50,664 nucleotides of DNA from Caulobacteraceae bacterium (lineage in GTDB: Bacteria; Pseudomonadota; Alphaproteobacteria; Caulobacterales; Caulobacteraceae). Of the stretch, positions 9,787 to 20,947 are shown piece after piece. The notes under the pieces were generated by a model. It was given only the letters and a program-made list of their open reading frames with translations, was not told the origin of the DNA and searched no databases. The translations under genes and the position numbers were made by a program. The stretch spans positions 1 through 50,664 of the forward strand of contig JAIERG010000033.1 of assembly GCA_019747095.1 (NCBI GenBank), in the 5' to 3' direction. The stretch's first letter is position 1, and each line of letters starts with the position of its first letter.

Positions 9787-10178
9787 GTGAAACGAGCGAA
9801 AAGATCACGGCCAACGAGACCTTCGCCGAGACGTGGGCGGAGCCGCAGAAGTCTGCCCTGGATCAGGCCGAGATCGACCGGCTCACCGACGAACTGATCG
9901 CGGCCCTGAAGACCGTCTACGATCCAGAAATCCCGGTCGATGTCTATGAGTTGGGCCTGATCTACAAGGTCGATCTGTCCGACGACCGCGACGTGCTGAT
10001 CGACATGACCCTGACGGCACCCGGCTGTCCGGTAGCGGGTGAGATGCCCGGCTGGATCGAGGACGCGGTGATGAAGGTGGAGGGCGTGAAGTCGGCCCGC
10101 GCCAACCTGGTGTTCGACCCGCCATGGGACCCTTCGAAAATGAGCGATGAGGCGAAGCTCGCCTTGAACATGTTCTGA
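9783..10178 (+). CDS. sufT: SUF-associated DUF59 (MIP18-like) protein SufT
   Basis: A 131-residue protein with a charged N-terminal tail and a DUF59/MIP18 domain from about residue 35: LKTVYDPEIPVDVYELGLIY, then MTLTAPGCPVAGEM with the conserved cysteine. Members help mature Fe-S proteins and are commonly found in alphaproteobacterial suf operons. It starts at GTG 9783 in the last bases of sufS, and its stop shares a base with the sufA ATG, so it is translationally coupled. Confidence 0.9.
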   Translation: MSETSEKITANETFAETWAEPQKSALDQAEIDRLTDELIAALKTVYDPEIPVDVYELGLIYKVDLSDDRDVLIDMTLTAPGCPVAGEMPGWIEDAVMKVEGVKSARANLVFDPPWDPSKMSDEAKLALNMF

Positions 10179-10576
10179 TGACCGATCTGCAGACCGCTTC
10201 CCGGCCCCGACGCCCCCGCCCCAAGGTGGTGACCCTGACGGACGCTGCCGCCGCGCGCGTGCGCGAGATCATGGACGGGGCCGAGAAGCCCTACGTCGGG
10301 CTGCGTGTAGGGGTGAAGAACGGCGGGTGCGCCGGCCAGGAGTATACCTTCGCCTATGCCGAGACCGTCGATCCGCTGGACGAGGTGGTCGAGGACAAGG
10401 GCGTGACCATCCTGGTGGAACCCAAGGCGGTGCTGTTCCTGATCGGGTCCGAGATCGACTTCGAGACGACGAAGCTGGCCTCCAAGTTCGTGTTCCGCAA
10501 TCCGAACCAGACCGACGCCTGCGGCTGCGGCGAGAGCGTCACCATCATCCCCGCCAAGGCCCTGGACGCCGACTGA
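10178..10576 (+). CDS. sufA: A-type Fe-S carrier SufA/IscA
   Basis: A 132-residue HesB/IscA-family carrier that passes clusters to client apoproteins. The three ligand cysteines are present: Cys51 in NGGCAGQEY, and Cys115 and Cys117 in CGCGES. An N-terminal extension rich in Arg and Pro (residues 6-15) precedes the family domain at VVTLTDAAAARV. It is coupled to sufT before it and to metN after it through one-base TGATG overlaps. Confidence 0.94.
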   Translation: MTDLQTASRPRRPRPKVVTLTDAAAARVREIMDGAEKPYVGLRVGVKNGGCAGQEYTFAYAETVDPLDEVVEDKGVTILVEPKAVLFLIGSEIDFETTKLASKFVFRNPNQTDACGCGESVTIIPAKALDAD

Positions 10577-11574
10577 TGATCCGGCTGGAAGGGGTGACCA
10601 AGCGCTATCGGAGCGCCGCGGGCGAGCGCGTGGCGCTGGACGCCGTCGATCTGACGGTCGAGCGCGGTCAGGTGTTCGGCGTGGTTGGGCGGTCCGGCGC
10701 CGGGAAGTCGACGCTGATCCGCACGATCAATCGGCTGGAGACACCGGACAAAGGCCACGTCTTCGTGGGCGATCAGGAGATCACCCGGCTGAAGCCCACT
10801 GAGCTGCGCGCGGCCCGGCGGCGGATCGGCATGATCTTCCAGCACTTCAACCTGCTGAACGCCAAGACGATCGAGGAGAACGTCGCCTTTCCGCTGAGGC
10901 TTGAAGGCCGACCCGACGCCGAGGTCCGAGCGCGAAGCGGCGAGCTGCTGGCGCGGCTGGGTTTGTCGGAACATGCGAAGAAGCATCCGGCCCAGCTGTC
11001 GGGCGGGCAGAAGCAGAGGGTGGGCATCGCCCGGGCGCTTGCCTGCGGACCCGAGGTCCTGCTGTGCGACGAGGCGACCAGCGCGCTCGATCCCGAGACG
11101 ACCGACGAGATCCTGAGCCTGCTTGACGAACTGAACCGCGAGCTCGGCCTGACCATCGTGCTGATCACCCACCAGATGGAGGTGGTGCGCCGCGTCTGCG
11201 ACCGGGTGGCGGTGCTGAAGGACGGGCGGGTGGTGGAGGAGGGGGCGACGGCCGACGTCTTCCTGCACCCGAAGTCGCCGGTGACCCAGGCCATGCTGGC
11301 GGAAGGCGAAGGAGGCGAGACGTTCGATGCGTCTCTGGCTCCGGCCGGAGGTCGGCTGGCGCGTCTGACGTTCCGGGGCCCGGCGACCTATGAGCCCGAG
11401 CTGAGCCGCGTCGCGCGGTCCGTCGGTGTGGACTATTCCATCCTGTCGGGGCGGATCAGTCGCATCCGGGGCGAGCCCTATGGCCAGATGGTCGTGGCCT
11501 TCACCGGCGGCGACGCCGAGACGGCCGTGGCCCGCCTGAGCGAGCGCGGCGTGGTGGTGGAGGCTGTGTCGTGA
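10576..11574 (+). CDS. metN: Methionine ABC importer ATP-binding protein MetN
   Basis: A 332-residue ATPase: Walker A GRSGAGKST, signature LSGGQKQRVGIARAL, Walker [15 protein letters not shown] and the methionine-family IFQHFNLLNAKT. The C-terminal 85 or so residues form a NIL domain (LARLTFRGPATYEPELSRV onward), which in MetN binds methionine and inhibits transport when methionine is plentiful. The ATG overlaps the sufA stop by one base, which puts it in the suf transcript. A longer frame starting inside sufA is a shadow. Confidence 0.93.
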   Translation: MIRLEGVTKRYRSAAGERVALDAVDLTVERGQVFGVVGRSGAGKSTLIRTINRLETPDKGHVFVGDQEITRLKPTELRAARRRIGMIFQHFNLLNAKTIEENVAFPLRLEGRPDAEVRARSGELLARLGLSEHAKKHPAQLSGGQKQRVGIARALACGPEVLLCDEATSALDPETTDEILSLLDELNRELGLTIVLITHQMEVVRRVCDRVAVLKDGRVVEEGATADVFLHPKSPVTQAMLAEGEGGETFDASLAPAGGRLARLTFRGPATYEPELSRVARSVGVDYSILSGRISRIRGEPYGQMVVAFTGGDAETAVARLSERGVVVEAVS

Positions 11575-12236
11575 CGGACTTCTTCGCCAACGTCGACTGG
11601 CCCGAGATCGCGCGGGCGACGCGAGACACCCTCCTGATGCTCGGCGGCTCGATGGTGCTGACGGTGCTGTTCGGCATCCCTCTGGGGGTGCTGCTCTATC
11701 TGTCGGGCAAGGGACGGCTGGCGGCCAATCCGCTGCTCAACGGGCTGCTGTCGCTGATCGTCAACATCCTGCGGTCCGTGCCCTTCATCATCTTGCTGAT
11801 CGTCATGTTGCCGGTGACGGTGATCCTGGTGGGCACCTCGCTGGGCGTCGCGGGGGCGATTCCGCCCCTGGTCGTGGGGGCCGCTCCCTTCTACGCCCGC
11901 CTCGTCGAGACGGCCCTGCGCGAGGTCGATAAGGGCGTGGTCGAGGCGACCCAGGCCATGGGCGGCTCGACCTTCCAGATCGTGACCCGAGCCCTGCTGC
12001 CCGAGGCCATGCCGGGCATCATCGCCGGCGCGACTGTCACGGCGATCGCTCTGGTCAGTTATACCGCCATGGCGGGCGTGGTCGGAGCCGGCGGTCTGGG
12101 CGACCTGGCCGTTCGTTTCGGCTATCAGAGGTTCCAGACCGACGTCATGGTCGTGACCGTCGTTTTGCTGCTGGTGCTCGTACAAATTCTGCAGATGCTC
12201 GGCGACGCCCTGGTCGCCAGGGTCTCGCACCGCTGA
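11571..12236 (+). CDS. metI: Methionine ABC importer permease MetI
   Basis: A 221-residue inner-membrane permease with five or six hydrophobic segments and the coupling motif VVEATQAMGGSTFQIV that contacts MetN. The late SYTAMAGVVGAGGLGDLAVRFGYQRF is characteristic of MetI. It starts at GTG 11571, overlapping metN by four bases. Together with metN and metQ it forms a complete high-affinity D/L-methionine uptake system. Confidence 0.93.
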   Translation: MTDFFANVDWPEIARATRDTLLMLGGSMVLTVLFGIPLGVLLYLSGKGRLAANPLLNGLLSLIVNILRSVPFIILLIVMLPVTVILVGTSLGVAGAIPPLVVGAAPFYARLVETALREVDKGVVEATQAMGGSTFQIVTRALLPEAMPGIIAGATVTAIALVSYTAMAGVVGAGGLGDLAVRFGYQRFQTDVMVVTVVLLLVLVQILQMLGDALVARVSHR

Positions 12237-12246
12237 TTTCAGAGAG

Positions 12247-13056
12247 ATGCCCATGCTTCGCCGCACCCTAATCCTGGCCGCCGCCGCCCTGACACTCGCC
12301 GCCTGCGGGCAGGGAACGGAGAAGGCCGCGGACGGCTCGGGGCCGCTGGTGGTGGGCGCGACCGCCGTGCCGCACGCGGAGATCCTCGAGTTCCTGGCCC
12401 CATCCTTGGCCGAGGCCGGGACGCCGATCGAGGTGCGGGTGTTCAACGACTACGTCCAGCCCAACACCCAGCTGGTCGAGGGCGGACTGGACGCCAACTA
12501 CTTCCAGACCAAGCCTTATCTGGACGAGTTCAACGCGGCGCGGCGCGCGACCCTGGTGACCGTGGCGGGCATCCATGTGGAACCGCTGGGTGCCTATTCG
12601 CGGCGGTTCCAGACGCTGGCGGCCCTGCCGGACGGTGCCGATGTGGCCATTCCCAACGATGCGTCCTCGGTCGGGCGGTCTCTGATCCTGCTGCAGACGG
12701 CCGGGCTCATCCGTCTGGCCGACCCGACCAACCCGTCCCAGAGCCTGCGCGACATCGTGGAGAACCCCAAGAACCTGCGCTTCCGCGAGCTGGAATCCGC
12801 GACGCTGCCGCGCGTCCTGGACCAGGTCGACATGGCGGTGATCAACACCAACTACGCGCTCGACGCCGGCCTGAACCCGCGAGAAGACGCCCTGACCATC
12901 GAGGGCGGCGACAGCCCCTACGTCAACTATCTGGTCACCCGCGCGGAGGACCAGAACGACCCGCGCGTCCAGGCCCTGGCCAATGCGCTCCGGAGCCAGG
13001 CGGTCAAGGACTTCATCGCCGAGAAGTATGACGGCGCAGTGATCCCGGCGAACTGA
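12247..13056 (+). CDS. metQ: Methionine-binding lipoprotein MetQ (NlpA family)
   Basis: A 269-residue lipoprotein with a basic start and lipobox LAAC near residue 20. The mature part shows the NlpA/MetQ pattern: VGATAVPHAEILEFLAP, VFNDYVQPN, DANYFQTKPYLDEFN and VINTNYALDAGLNP. It would capture methionine in the periplasm and hand it to MetI/MetN. It lies ten bases after metI. The second ATG (codon 3) is a possible alternative start. Confidence 0.93.
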   Translation: MPMLRRTLILAAAALTLAACGQGTEKAADGSGPLVVGATAVPHAEILEFLAPSLAEAGTPIEVRVFNDYVQPNTQLVEGGLDANYFQTKPYLDEFNAARRATLVTVAGIHVEPLGAYSRRFQTLAALPDGADVAIPNDASSVGRSLILLQTAGLIRLADPTNPSQSLRDIVENPKNLRFRELESATLPRVLDQVDMAVINTNYALDAGLNPREDALTIEGGDSPYVNYLVTRAEDQNDPRVQALANALRSQAVKDFIAEKYDGAVIPAN

Positions 13057-13058
13057 CC

Positions 13059-13427
13059 GTGGCCTACGACGCTGCCTTCGGGGACTGGGTGCTGGAGCAT
13101 CTCGCGGGCCTGGGGTCGCTGCGGATCGGGCGAATGTTCGGCGCAGCCGGGCTGTATGCCGATGATCGCATGTTCGCCATTCTGGACGACGGCGTGATCT
13201 GGCTGAAGGCGGACGCGGACCTCGCAGCGCAACTGACGGCCGAGGGCGCGCGGCAGTTCACCTATCCGACCAAGGACGGACAAACGATGACGATGGGCTA
13301 CTGGTCCATGCCCGAGAGCGCCCTGGACGATCCTGACGAGGCCGTCGCCTGGTCGCGCCGGTCGATGGATGTGGCCGCGCATAAGTCCGCCCCGAGGCGA
13401 CCCCGGAAGCCGAAGCTCACGCCGTAG
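13059..13427 (+). CDS. TfoX N-terminal-domain protein
   Basis: A 122-residue protein starting at GTG 13059, two bases after the metQ stop. The central pattern (IGRMFGAAGLYADDRMFAIL, LKADADLAAQL and GYWSMPESALDDPD) fits the TfoX N-terminal domain. The TfoX C-terminal domain is absent; the protein ends in a basic Pro/Arg/Lys tail. Single-domain TfoX-N proteins have no agreed function. It is the last gene of the suf-met unit and its end overlaps the convergent plsC by 11 bases, leaving no room for a terminator between them. Confidence 0.85.
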   Translation: MAYDAAFGDWVLEHLAGLGSLRIGRMFGAAGLYADDRMFAILDDGVIWLKADADLAAQLTAEGARQFTYPTKDGQTMTMGYWSMPESALDDPDEAVAWSRRSMDVAAHKSAPRRPRKPKLTP

Positions 13428-14202
13428 CGGCCGCCGCCTTGGCCCGCCGCGCCTCGTCCGGAGCCAGGACGCGGACATTGGGCACGACAGGGCCGCCTCG
13501 CGCTTCGGCGATCAGTTCGGCCGTCTTGCTCTCGACCGCTTCTTCCAGCCGAGCGAGGAACTCCTCCTTGCCGAGCCCGGTGGGGATCGGATCGAGGAAC
13601 TCCAGCGTCGCAACGCCTGGATGCTTGCGGTATTCCTCCTGCGGCCAGAACAGGCCGAGGTTGGACGCCAGCGGAACGACCGGCATGTCGAAGTCGCGAT
13701 ACATGTGCCAGACGCCGGAACGGTAGCGGAATTTCTCCCCGACCTTGGCCAGATTGCCCTCTGGATAGATGAGGATTCGCCGACCCTCGCGGTGGGCGTC
13801 CGCACCTCTCTGCTTCAGCGATTCTCGGGCTTCCCGGCCCCCGCAGTTGTTCACGACGATGGCCCCGAGCTTTTTCAGGACGGTGCCCAGCAGGGGAAAC
13901 TTTTCCAGGTGGTCGCCGGTGACGAAGGCAAGATCGTCAAACTGGTCATAGGTAGCGAAGCCGTCGCCCCAGCTCTGATGCTTGGAGGCGATGATGAAGG
14001 CCCCAGCAGGCAGGCGTTCCCGCCCGCGGACCTCGATACGGATCCCGGCAAACAGCCTCATGGCCTGTACCATGCGACGGACGTAGGCGCGGATCACGGC
14101 GGCGGTGGCGTTCCGTCCCGGAATGAGGGCCGAAAAGGCAGCCGTCAGTCCATATCCAATCGAAAGCGTCCAGTAGGCTATGGCAAAGGCGAGACTGCGC
14201 AT
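13417..14202 (-). CDS. plsC: 1-acyl-glycerol-3-phosphate acyltransferase (PlsC)
   Basis: A 261-residue membrane-associated acyltransferase making phosphatidic acid from lysophosphatidate. One N-terminal hydrophobic helix is followed by the acyltransferase motifs: HQSWGD (the HX4D catalytic pair, about residues 75-80), YPEGN (substrate block III) and VPLASNLG (block IV). It lies 34 bases after dgcB on the same strand, so they may be co-transcribed. Confidence 0.9.
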   Translation of the reverse strand: MRSLAFAIAYWTLSIGYGLTAAFSALIPGRNATAAVIRAYVRRMVQAMRLFAGIRIEVRGRERLPAGAFIIASKHQSWGDGFATYDQFDDLAFVTGDHLEKFPLLGTVLKKLGAIVVNNCGGREARESLKQRGADAHREGRRILIYPEGNLAKVGEKFRYRSGVWHMYRDFDMPVVPLASNLGLFWPQEEYRKHPGVATLEFLDPIPTGLGKEEFLARLEEAVESKTAELIAEARGGPVVPNVRVLAPDEARRAKAAAATA

Positions 14203-14236
14203 TGGGCCAGTTTAGCAGGTCGGTGTCGGCAGGCGA

Positions 14237-15292
14237 CTAGGCCGCTTCCTCGAGACGCTCGCCGTTAGTGACCTGGTTTCGCCCATTCCGCTTCGAGGCA
14301 TAGAGCGCGGCGTCCGCCCGGTCGAGCAGTTCCGATCCAGACTCGCCCGGGCGTCGCTGAGCCAGCCCCGCCGATATGGTGACGGCACCCAGCTCGTCAT
14401 TGGTGGATCGGCGACGGAGCGAACGCGCCCCGATTTCGGTCCGGATCGCGTTCAGCGCGGCCTCGACCACGGCGGCGGACTCACCCGGGAACACGATCGC
14501 GAACTCCTCGCCTCCAAAGCGCGCAGCGACGCGCGGCGACTTCGATACCCGTCCAATGACGCTTGCAACGTAACGCAGGACCTGGTCGCCGGTTTGATGG
14601 CCCCAGGTGTCGTTGAAGCGCTTGAAGTGGTCGATATCGAGGACAGCGAGCGTCATGGGGTGACGCTTCTTCTCGGCCTCGTCGCAGGCCCGCAGCAGCT
14701 CTTCGTCGAATGCTTTGCGGTTGGCCAAGTTCGTGAGGGCGTCCGTCATGGCGTCGCGACGAACCTGTTCGAGATGCTCACGCAAACGCGCCACTTCTCG
14801 TGTCGAACTTTCGAGACGTTTTTCGAGTGTGGCGTTCTCGGCCTGCACCTCGCTGGTCGCCTTGGTCAGGGTCGAGACGACGCCCAGCAAAGCCGTCGGT
14901 TCGGAGGCGGCCACCAGCTGCGTCGACGCGCCGGCCAGGGTCTGGCCATAGGCCGCCTGAGATTGCTGGGCCTTCGCGATCGCTTCCGAGACCGTGGACA
15001 GCTCACGGTTCAGAACAGCCCCGGCGTCGCGGATCTCTTCCGACAGGCGACCGCGCGGGAGGTACTCTGCGGCCAGCATCTCGGACGTGCCTTCGGTGAA
15101 GGCGATTCCGGAGGCGATCAGGCGCTGCATCTCCTTGCCCAGGGCCCCGTTGGGCTCTCCGAGGTAGTGCAGCCAGAGTTCAAAGTTCAGCGGTGTCGGC
15201 CAGACCCCGGCCGCTTCCATCTCCTCAATGGCGCGGCGTGCCAGGGAGAAGGCTTCTGGGCCGCGGAGGGTGGTCTGTACTTTCGCTGTCAT
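14237..15292 (-). CDS. dgcB: Diguanylate cyclase of the DgcB type
   Basis: A 351-residue soluble protein. Residues 1-90 form a helical domain (MEAAGVWPTPLNFELWLHYL), followed by a coiled coil around 135-180. The GGDEF domain from about 180 has the active loop RFGGEEF (260-264). It makes cyclic di-GMP from two GTP. The coiled coil, length and position beside an RhlB-like helicase match DgcB of Caulobacter crescentus, which promotes attachment. The usual inhibitory I-site RxxD reads KSPR at 251-254, so classical product inhibition may be absent. The exact orthology is inferred from arrangement and context. Confidence 0.85.
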   Translation of the reverse strand: MTAKVQTTLRGPEAFSLARRAIEEMEAAGVWPTPLNFELWLHYLGEPNGALGKEMQRLIASGIAFTEGTSEMLAAEYLPRGRLSEEIRDAGAVLNRELSTVSEAIAKAQQSQAAYGQTLAGASTQLVAASEPTALLGVVSTLTKATSEVQAENATLEKRLESSTREVARLREHLEQVRRDAMTDALTNLANRKAFDEELLRACDEAEKKRHPMTLAVLDIDHFKRFNDTWGHQTGDQVLRYVASVIGRVSKSPRVAARFGGEEFAIVFPGESAAVVEAALNAIRTEIGARSLRRRSTNDELGAVTISAGLAQRRPGESGSELLDRADAALYASKRNGRNQVTNGERLEEAA

Positions 15293-15396
15293 TCGGGTCC
15301 CCCGGCGGCGCGATGGCCTTAACGCGCTGTCGACGACGAGCGTTACCCGGGGTTCCGTAATACAGGGTTAAAGGGGCGGCTCTTCTCCCCTAAACA

Positions 15397-16887
15397 TCAG
15401 CCCTTGAGGGCGACCGAACGCCTGAGGAAGGCCGGCACGTCAGCACCAAAACCGGTGCCTTCACGGGCGGTTGGGGCGTCGCGATCCGTGCGTCCGCCGG
15501 GCCGCCGGTCTGCCTGGCGCAGCCGGGGTTCGGTGGCTGCGCGAGGTTCGGACGGGACAGTTGCGGGCACCGGTGCCGCTTCGACCGAGGGCACTGGGGC
15601 CTCGACAGACGTATCGACACGACCGGGACGACGGCTGCGTGAGCGGCGTGGAGCCGCGTCCGTTCGATCCGCGGCGGCGAGAGGCGCACTATCGACCTGT
15701 TCGGGAGCGGATTTGGCTGCCGGGCGAGGTCGACGCTGTCCCCCCAGATCGGCCCAATCGATGTCGAGAAGCAGTTCCTCCGGCTGCATCTTGATCAGCT
15801 TCATGACCTTATCCAGCGCCTTGTCGTCAGCGGGGGTCACGATCATGAAGGCCTGGCCCAACTTGCCAGCCCGACCTGTTCGTCCGATGCGATGGACGTA
15901 ATCGTCGGCATGATGGGAGACGTCGTAGTTGAAGACGTGGCTGACGTCGGGAATGTCGAGGCCGCGGGCTGCGACGTCTGACGCGACCAGAAGCTTCAGC
16001 TCTCCCGAACGGAAGGCGGCCAAGGTCTTCATGCGCTGGGTCTGGTCGAGATCACCATGGATTGGCGCGGCATCAAAGCCATGTGTTTTCAGAGACTTGG
16101 CTACGATATCGACTTCCGACTTGCGGTTGCAGAACACGATGCCGTTCTTCACATCCTCACGGCCCACCAGGGCGCGGAGTGCTGCCCGCTTGGCCTTGGG
16201 GTCGGAGGAGGGAATGCGGACCAGATACTGGGTGATGGTGTCGGCGGTCTGAGCTGGGCGAGACACCTCGATGCGCGTCGGATCCTTGAGGAATTGCGTC
16301 GTGAGGCGGGTGATCTCGGGCGGCATGGTGGCCGAGAAGAAGAGGGTCTGCCGCTTCGGCGGGGTCAGTTTGAAGATGCGCTCGATGTCGGGGATGAAGC
16401 CCATGTCAAGCATGCGGTCGGCTTCGTCGACGACCATCAGCTCCACACCCGTCAGCAGCATCTTGCCGCGTTCGAACAGGTCGAGAAGGCGACCTGGCGT
16501 GGCGATCAGGACGTCCACCCCCTTGTTCAACGCCGCGACCTGGTCGCCCATGGAGACGCCGCCGATCAGCAGTACCCAGCTGAGCTTGGTATCCTTGGCG
16601 TACTTCCTGAACTGCTCGGCAACCTGATCGGCCAGCTCGCGGGTCGGAGCCAAGACGAGGGCACGGGGCATGCGAGCGCGGGCGCGACCGGTGGATAGCC
16701 GCTCGATCAGGGGCAGGGTGAAGGCTGCGGTCTTGCCTGTGCCGGTCTGGGCGATGCCAAGCACGTCACGGCCGGCAAGCGCCACGGGGATGGCCTGGGC
16801 CTGAATGGGGGTGGCGGTGGTATAGCCCGTCTCGGCGACGGCGCTCAGGATGGCGGGCGAGAGGCCCAGCTGGGAAAATTCGGTCAT
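15397..16887 (-). CDS. DEAD-box RNA helicase, RhlB/RhlE-like
   Basis: A 496-residue helicase with all core motifs: the Q motif (TPIQAQAIP), AQTGTGKT, PTRELA, VDEADRMLDMGF, FSATMPPEI, ARGLDIPDV and HRIGRTGRAG. From about residue 390 the tail is disordered and rich in Arg, Pro, Ala and Ser, typical of RNA-binding extensions. In Caulobacter the helicase coded near dgcB is RhlB of the RNA degradosome, so the same role is likely here, although by sequence alone RhlE-like is equally fair. Its 5' leader (up to 17145) contains a strong hairpin. Confidence 0.9.
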   Translation of the reverse strand: MTEFSQLGLSPAILSAVAETGYTTATPIQAQAIPVALAGRDVLGIAQTGTGKTAAFTLPLIERLSTGRARARMPRALVLAPTRELADQVAEQFRKYAKDTKLSWVLLIGGVSMGDQVAALNKGVDVLIATPGRLLDLFERGKMLLTGVELMVVDEADRMLDMGFIPDIERIFKLTPPKRQTLFFSATMPPEITRLTTQFLKDPTRIEVSRPAQTADTITQYLVRIPSSDPKAKRAALRALVGREDVKNGIVFCNRKSEVDIVAKSLKTHGFDAAPIHGDLDQTQRMKTLAAFRSGELKLLVASDVAARGLDIPDVSHVFNYDVSHHADDYVHRIGRTGRAGKLGQAFMIVTPADDKALDKVMKLIKMQPEELLLDIDWADLGGQRRPRPAAKSAPEQVDSAPLAAADRTDAAPRRSRSRRPGRVDTSVEAPVPSVEAAPVPATVPSEPRAATEPRLRQADRRPGGRTDRDAPTAREGTGFGADVPAFLRRSVALKG

Positions 16888-16939
16888 GCGTCCTTGCGAC
16901 GAAAGCCGAGAGCGCGGGGCGCCTCGGCGGGAGAGGAAA

Positions 16940-16959
16940 GCCGATCATCGTTGATCGGC
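16940..16959 (-). other. Perfect hairpin in the leader region of the helicase gene
   Basis: GCCGATCA, loop TCGT, TGATCGGC: a perfect 8-bp stem with a tetraloop, 53 bases before the helicase start codon. No T-run follows, so it is not a terminator. Leaders of RNA helicase genes are often structured for autoregulation, but that is only a suggestion here. The rest of the gap up to 17145 holds no gene I can support. Confidence 0.35.
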
Positions 16960-17096
16960 GAGGATCTGCGCGGAACCGCCCGTGTCGCTGGGCGTGCGGG
17001 CGGCGCGAATCGCCAGTCCTGTCCCGTACGCGGTCGCTATATGGAAACCCCTACGCATGAGTCAAGTATTTCCGCATTGCCCGGGTTGCGTCATCC

Positions 17097-17110
17097 TTAA
17101 CGTTCGTTAA
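17097..17110 (+). promoter_or_regulatory. Candidate CtrA-like site (TTAA-N6-TTAA)
   Basis: TTAA at 17097-17100 and TTAA at 17107-17110, six bases apart, in the shared upstream region of the helicase and the small secreted protein. The CtrA consensus in Caulobacter is TTAA-N7-TTAA, so the spacing is one base short. It lies 36 bases before the start of the secreted protein. A weak candidate. Confidence 0.25.
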
Positions 17111-17145
17111 TGGTTGTTGCGGGAGAGGCTGCCGAAGGGTCGGGC

Positions 17146-17520
17146 ATGAGGCTGTCACGTCGAGGATTGAGCCTGATCGGATGCTTGGCGCTGTTGAGCG
17201 CCGGGCTGCCGTCTTTGGCCAGTGCGGAGATCGACCAGGCGTTCGGCAATACGCTGGTGTCGCATTATCCCGATGGCGGCTGGGTGCGGCACTGGTTCAA
17301 CCCCGACGGCAGCTATTCAGCCCGGTTCTCAAGCGGTCGTACCATCACTGGCCGCTGGCGGATCGAGGGCGATCGCGTCTGCCTGAACAACATCACCCCG
17401 GCGATCATGATGATCTCGCGTTTCTGCTCGCCGATGATTTCGGCCAGCGTGGGTGAGCGGTGGGAGTCGCGTGATCCGCTCGGTCGGCGCGTGACGAACG
17501 TGCTGCAGCGAGGGCGCTAA
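17146..17520 (+). CDS. Small secreted protein of unknown function
   Basis: A 124-residue protein with a clear signal peptide (basic MRLSRRG, hydrophobic core, cleavage near LASA-EI). The mature part repeats short strand patterns, such as GGWVRHWFNPDGSYSARFSSG followed by GRWRIEGDRVCLN. This resembles small periplasmic proteins that form one beta sandwich. Two cysteines (in RVCLN and RFCSP) could form a disulfide. ATG 17146 is preferred over the earlier in-frame start because AAGGG lies seven bases before it and the signal peptide begins there. It is convergent with parE, six bases apart. Confidence 0.65.
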   Translation: MRLSRRGLSLIGCLALLSAGLPSLASAEIDQAFGNTLVSHYPDGGWVRHWFNPDGSYSARFSSGRTITGRWRIEGDRVCLNNITPAIMMISRFCSPMISASVGERWESRDPLGRRVTNVLQRGR

Positions 17521-17526
17521 GCGCGA

Positions 17527-19596
<2,070 letters not shown>

Positions 19597-20947
19597 GGCC
19601 TGAGTGTGCGGCGATTCGGGGAGCCGTCTGGTAGGCCCCTCGTACTGGCCGGGCAAGGGGCGCACGCAGCGCCCTCGGCTCAGCGGCCAGGGCGCGAGCG
19701 AGGATCGCCAGAAGCATGGTCCAGGGCAGGTTGGCGTGACTGAGCAGCACGCTCTCCGACAGGCTCAAGAGCAGGAAGACCAGCAGGTAGCCGACGCCCC
19801 AATAGCCTTCGCGGGCCCCGGCTCCCGGTATGCGAAGAAGGGTCGTGACGGCGGCGAGCAAGACCACGCCCCCCGTCAGGATAGCACCTGGCCAACCCAA
19901 CTGGATCAGAAGGTCGATCCAGCCATTATGCGCGGAGGGCACTGGCCACTGGGTCTCCAGCCGGATGAACTCGGCGGGGATGGAGTCGACGCCCCAGTAG
20001 GCGGAATAGCCGAAACCGGTCCAGGGTCGTTCGGCGACATCGCGCATGAGGGCGGCCCAGATATCTGTCCGTCCGGTAAGCGACGGGTCTTTCCCCAGTG
20101 CGATCAGGACCGTCGCTGGATCGGTGATGAAGACATAGCCGGCGATGGCGGTCAGCACGACGCCAAACCACAAGGCCACGATGGAGAAGGCCGCTCCACC
20201 CCGGTGCATGGCCCACAGGCCTCCGATCGCGCCGCACCCAATGATCAGGCACAGAAGTGAGGTCTTCGACTGCGTGGCCAGCACAAGCAGCGTCGTCGCG
20301 ACGAATGTGATGGAGGGCAGCAGTCTGCGCGGATCCCCTGAAGCCAGGCATGCGGCGGCGGCGACCGCTCCTGCCGACATGACGAGACCCATCTGGTTTT
20401 TTTCATACCAGAGGCCGCGCCAGAGCCCTGCGTTCTCGGCCTGATGGATGCCGATGGTGGGGTTTGCCAAGACCATCACGAAGCTTCCCGCCGCCATGCC
20501 GAGGCCGCAGAGCATCAGTAGGCGCGGAAGATGCGCGCCTCTGAACGCCACACCCAGATAGATGGCGAAAGCGGAAGAGATGGCGAGGGCAATCACTCTT
20601 CGCTGCGTCACCTCCGGGTCGATCGACCACCACTTCGAGGCAAAGGCATGCAGCACGAGTGCGCCGAGCATCAGCCAGACCGGCCAAGCCCGGATCATGG
20701 AAGGGAGACGGTAGAAGATCAGGCCTGCGATGACGGCGTAAACCGGCAGCCAGACGAGGCGCAGGATCGGCGTCTCCTCCTGCGTTGGCGCGAATACCGG
20801 GCCAATCAGCGCCTGCGTCAGCATGAAGACGACAAAGCCGGCCAGCACCTGTTCCCAGACGGGAGGACTGGTATCCGCGGCGGGGCTGGCGGGCATGGCG
20901 AGACGCACGGCTCACCATGCCTGCCGAATCCTTAACGAACGGCGACC

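Noticed and set aside
10500..10600. SAM riboswitch before metNIQ
   Set aside because: metN starts on the last base of the sufA stop, so there is no leader to hold one.
10354..11268. Long minus-strand frame opposite sufA-metN, and similar His/Gln/Arg-rich frames opposite sufB, parE and pcrA
   Set aside because: These are shadows from high-GC third codon positions, with no recognisable domains or ribosome sites.
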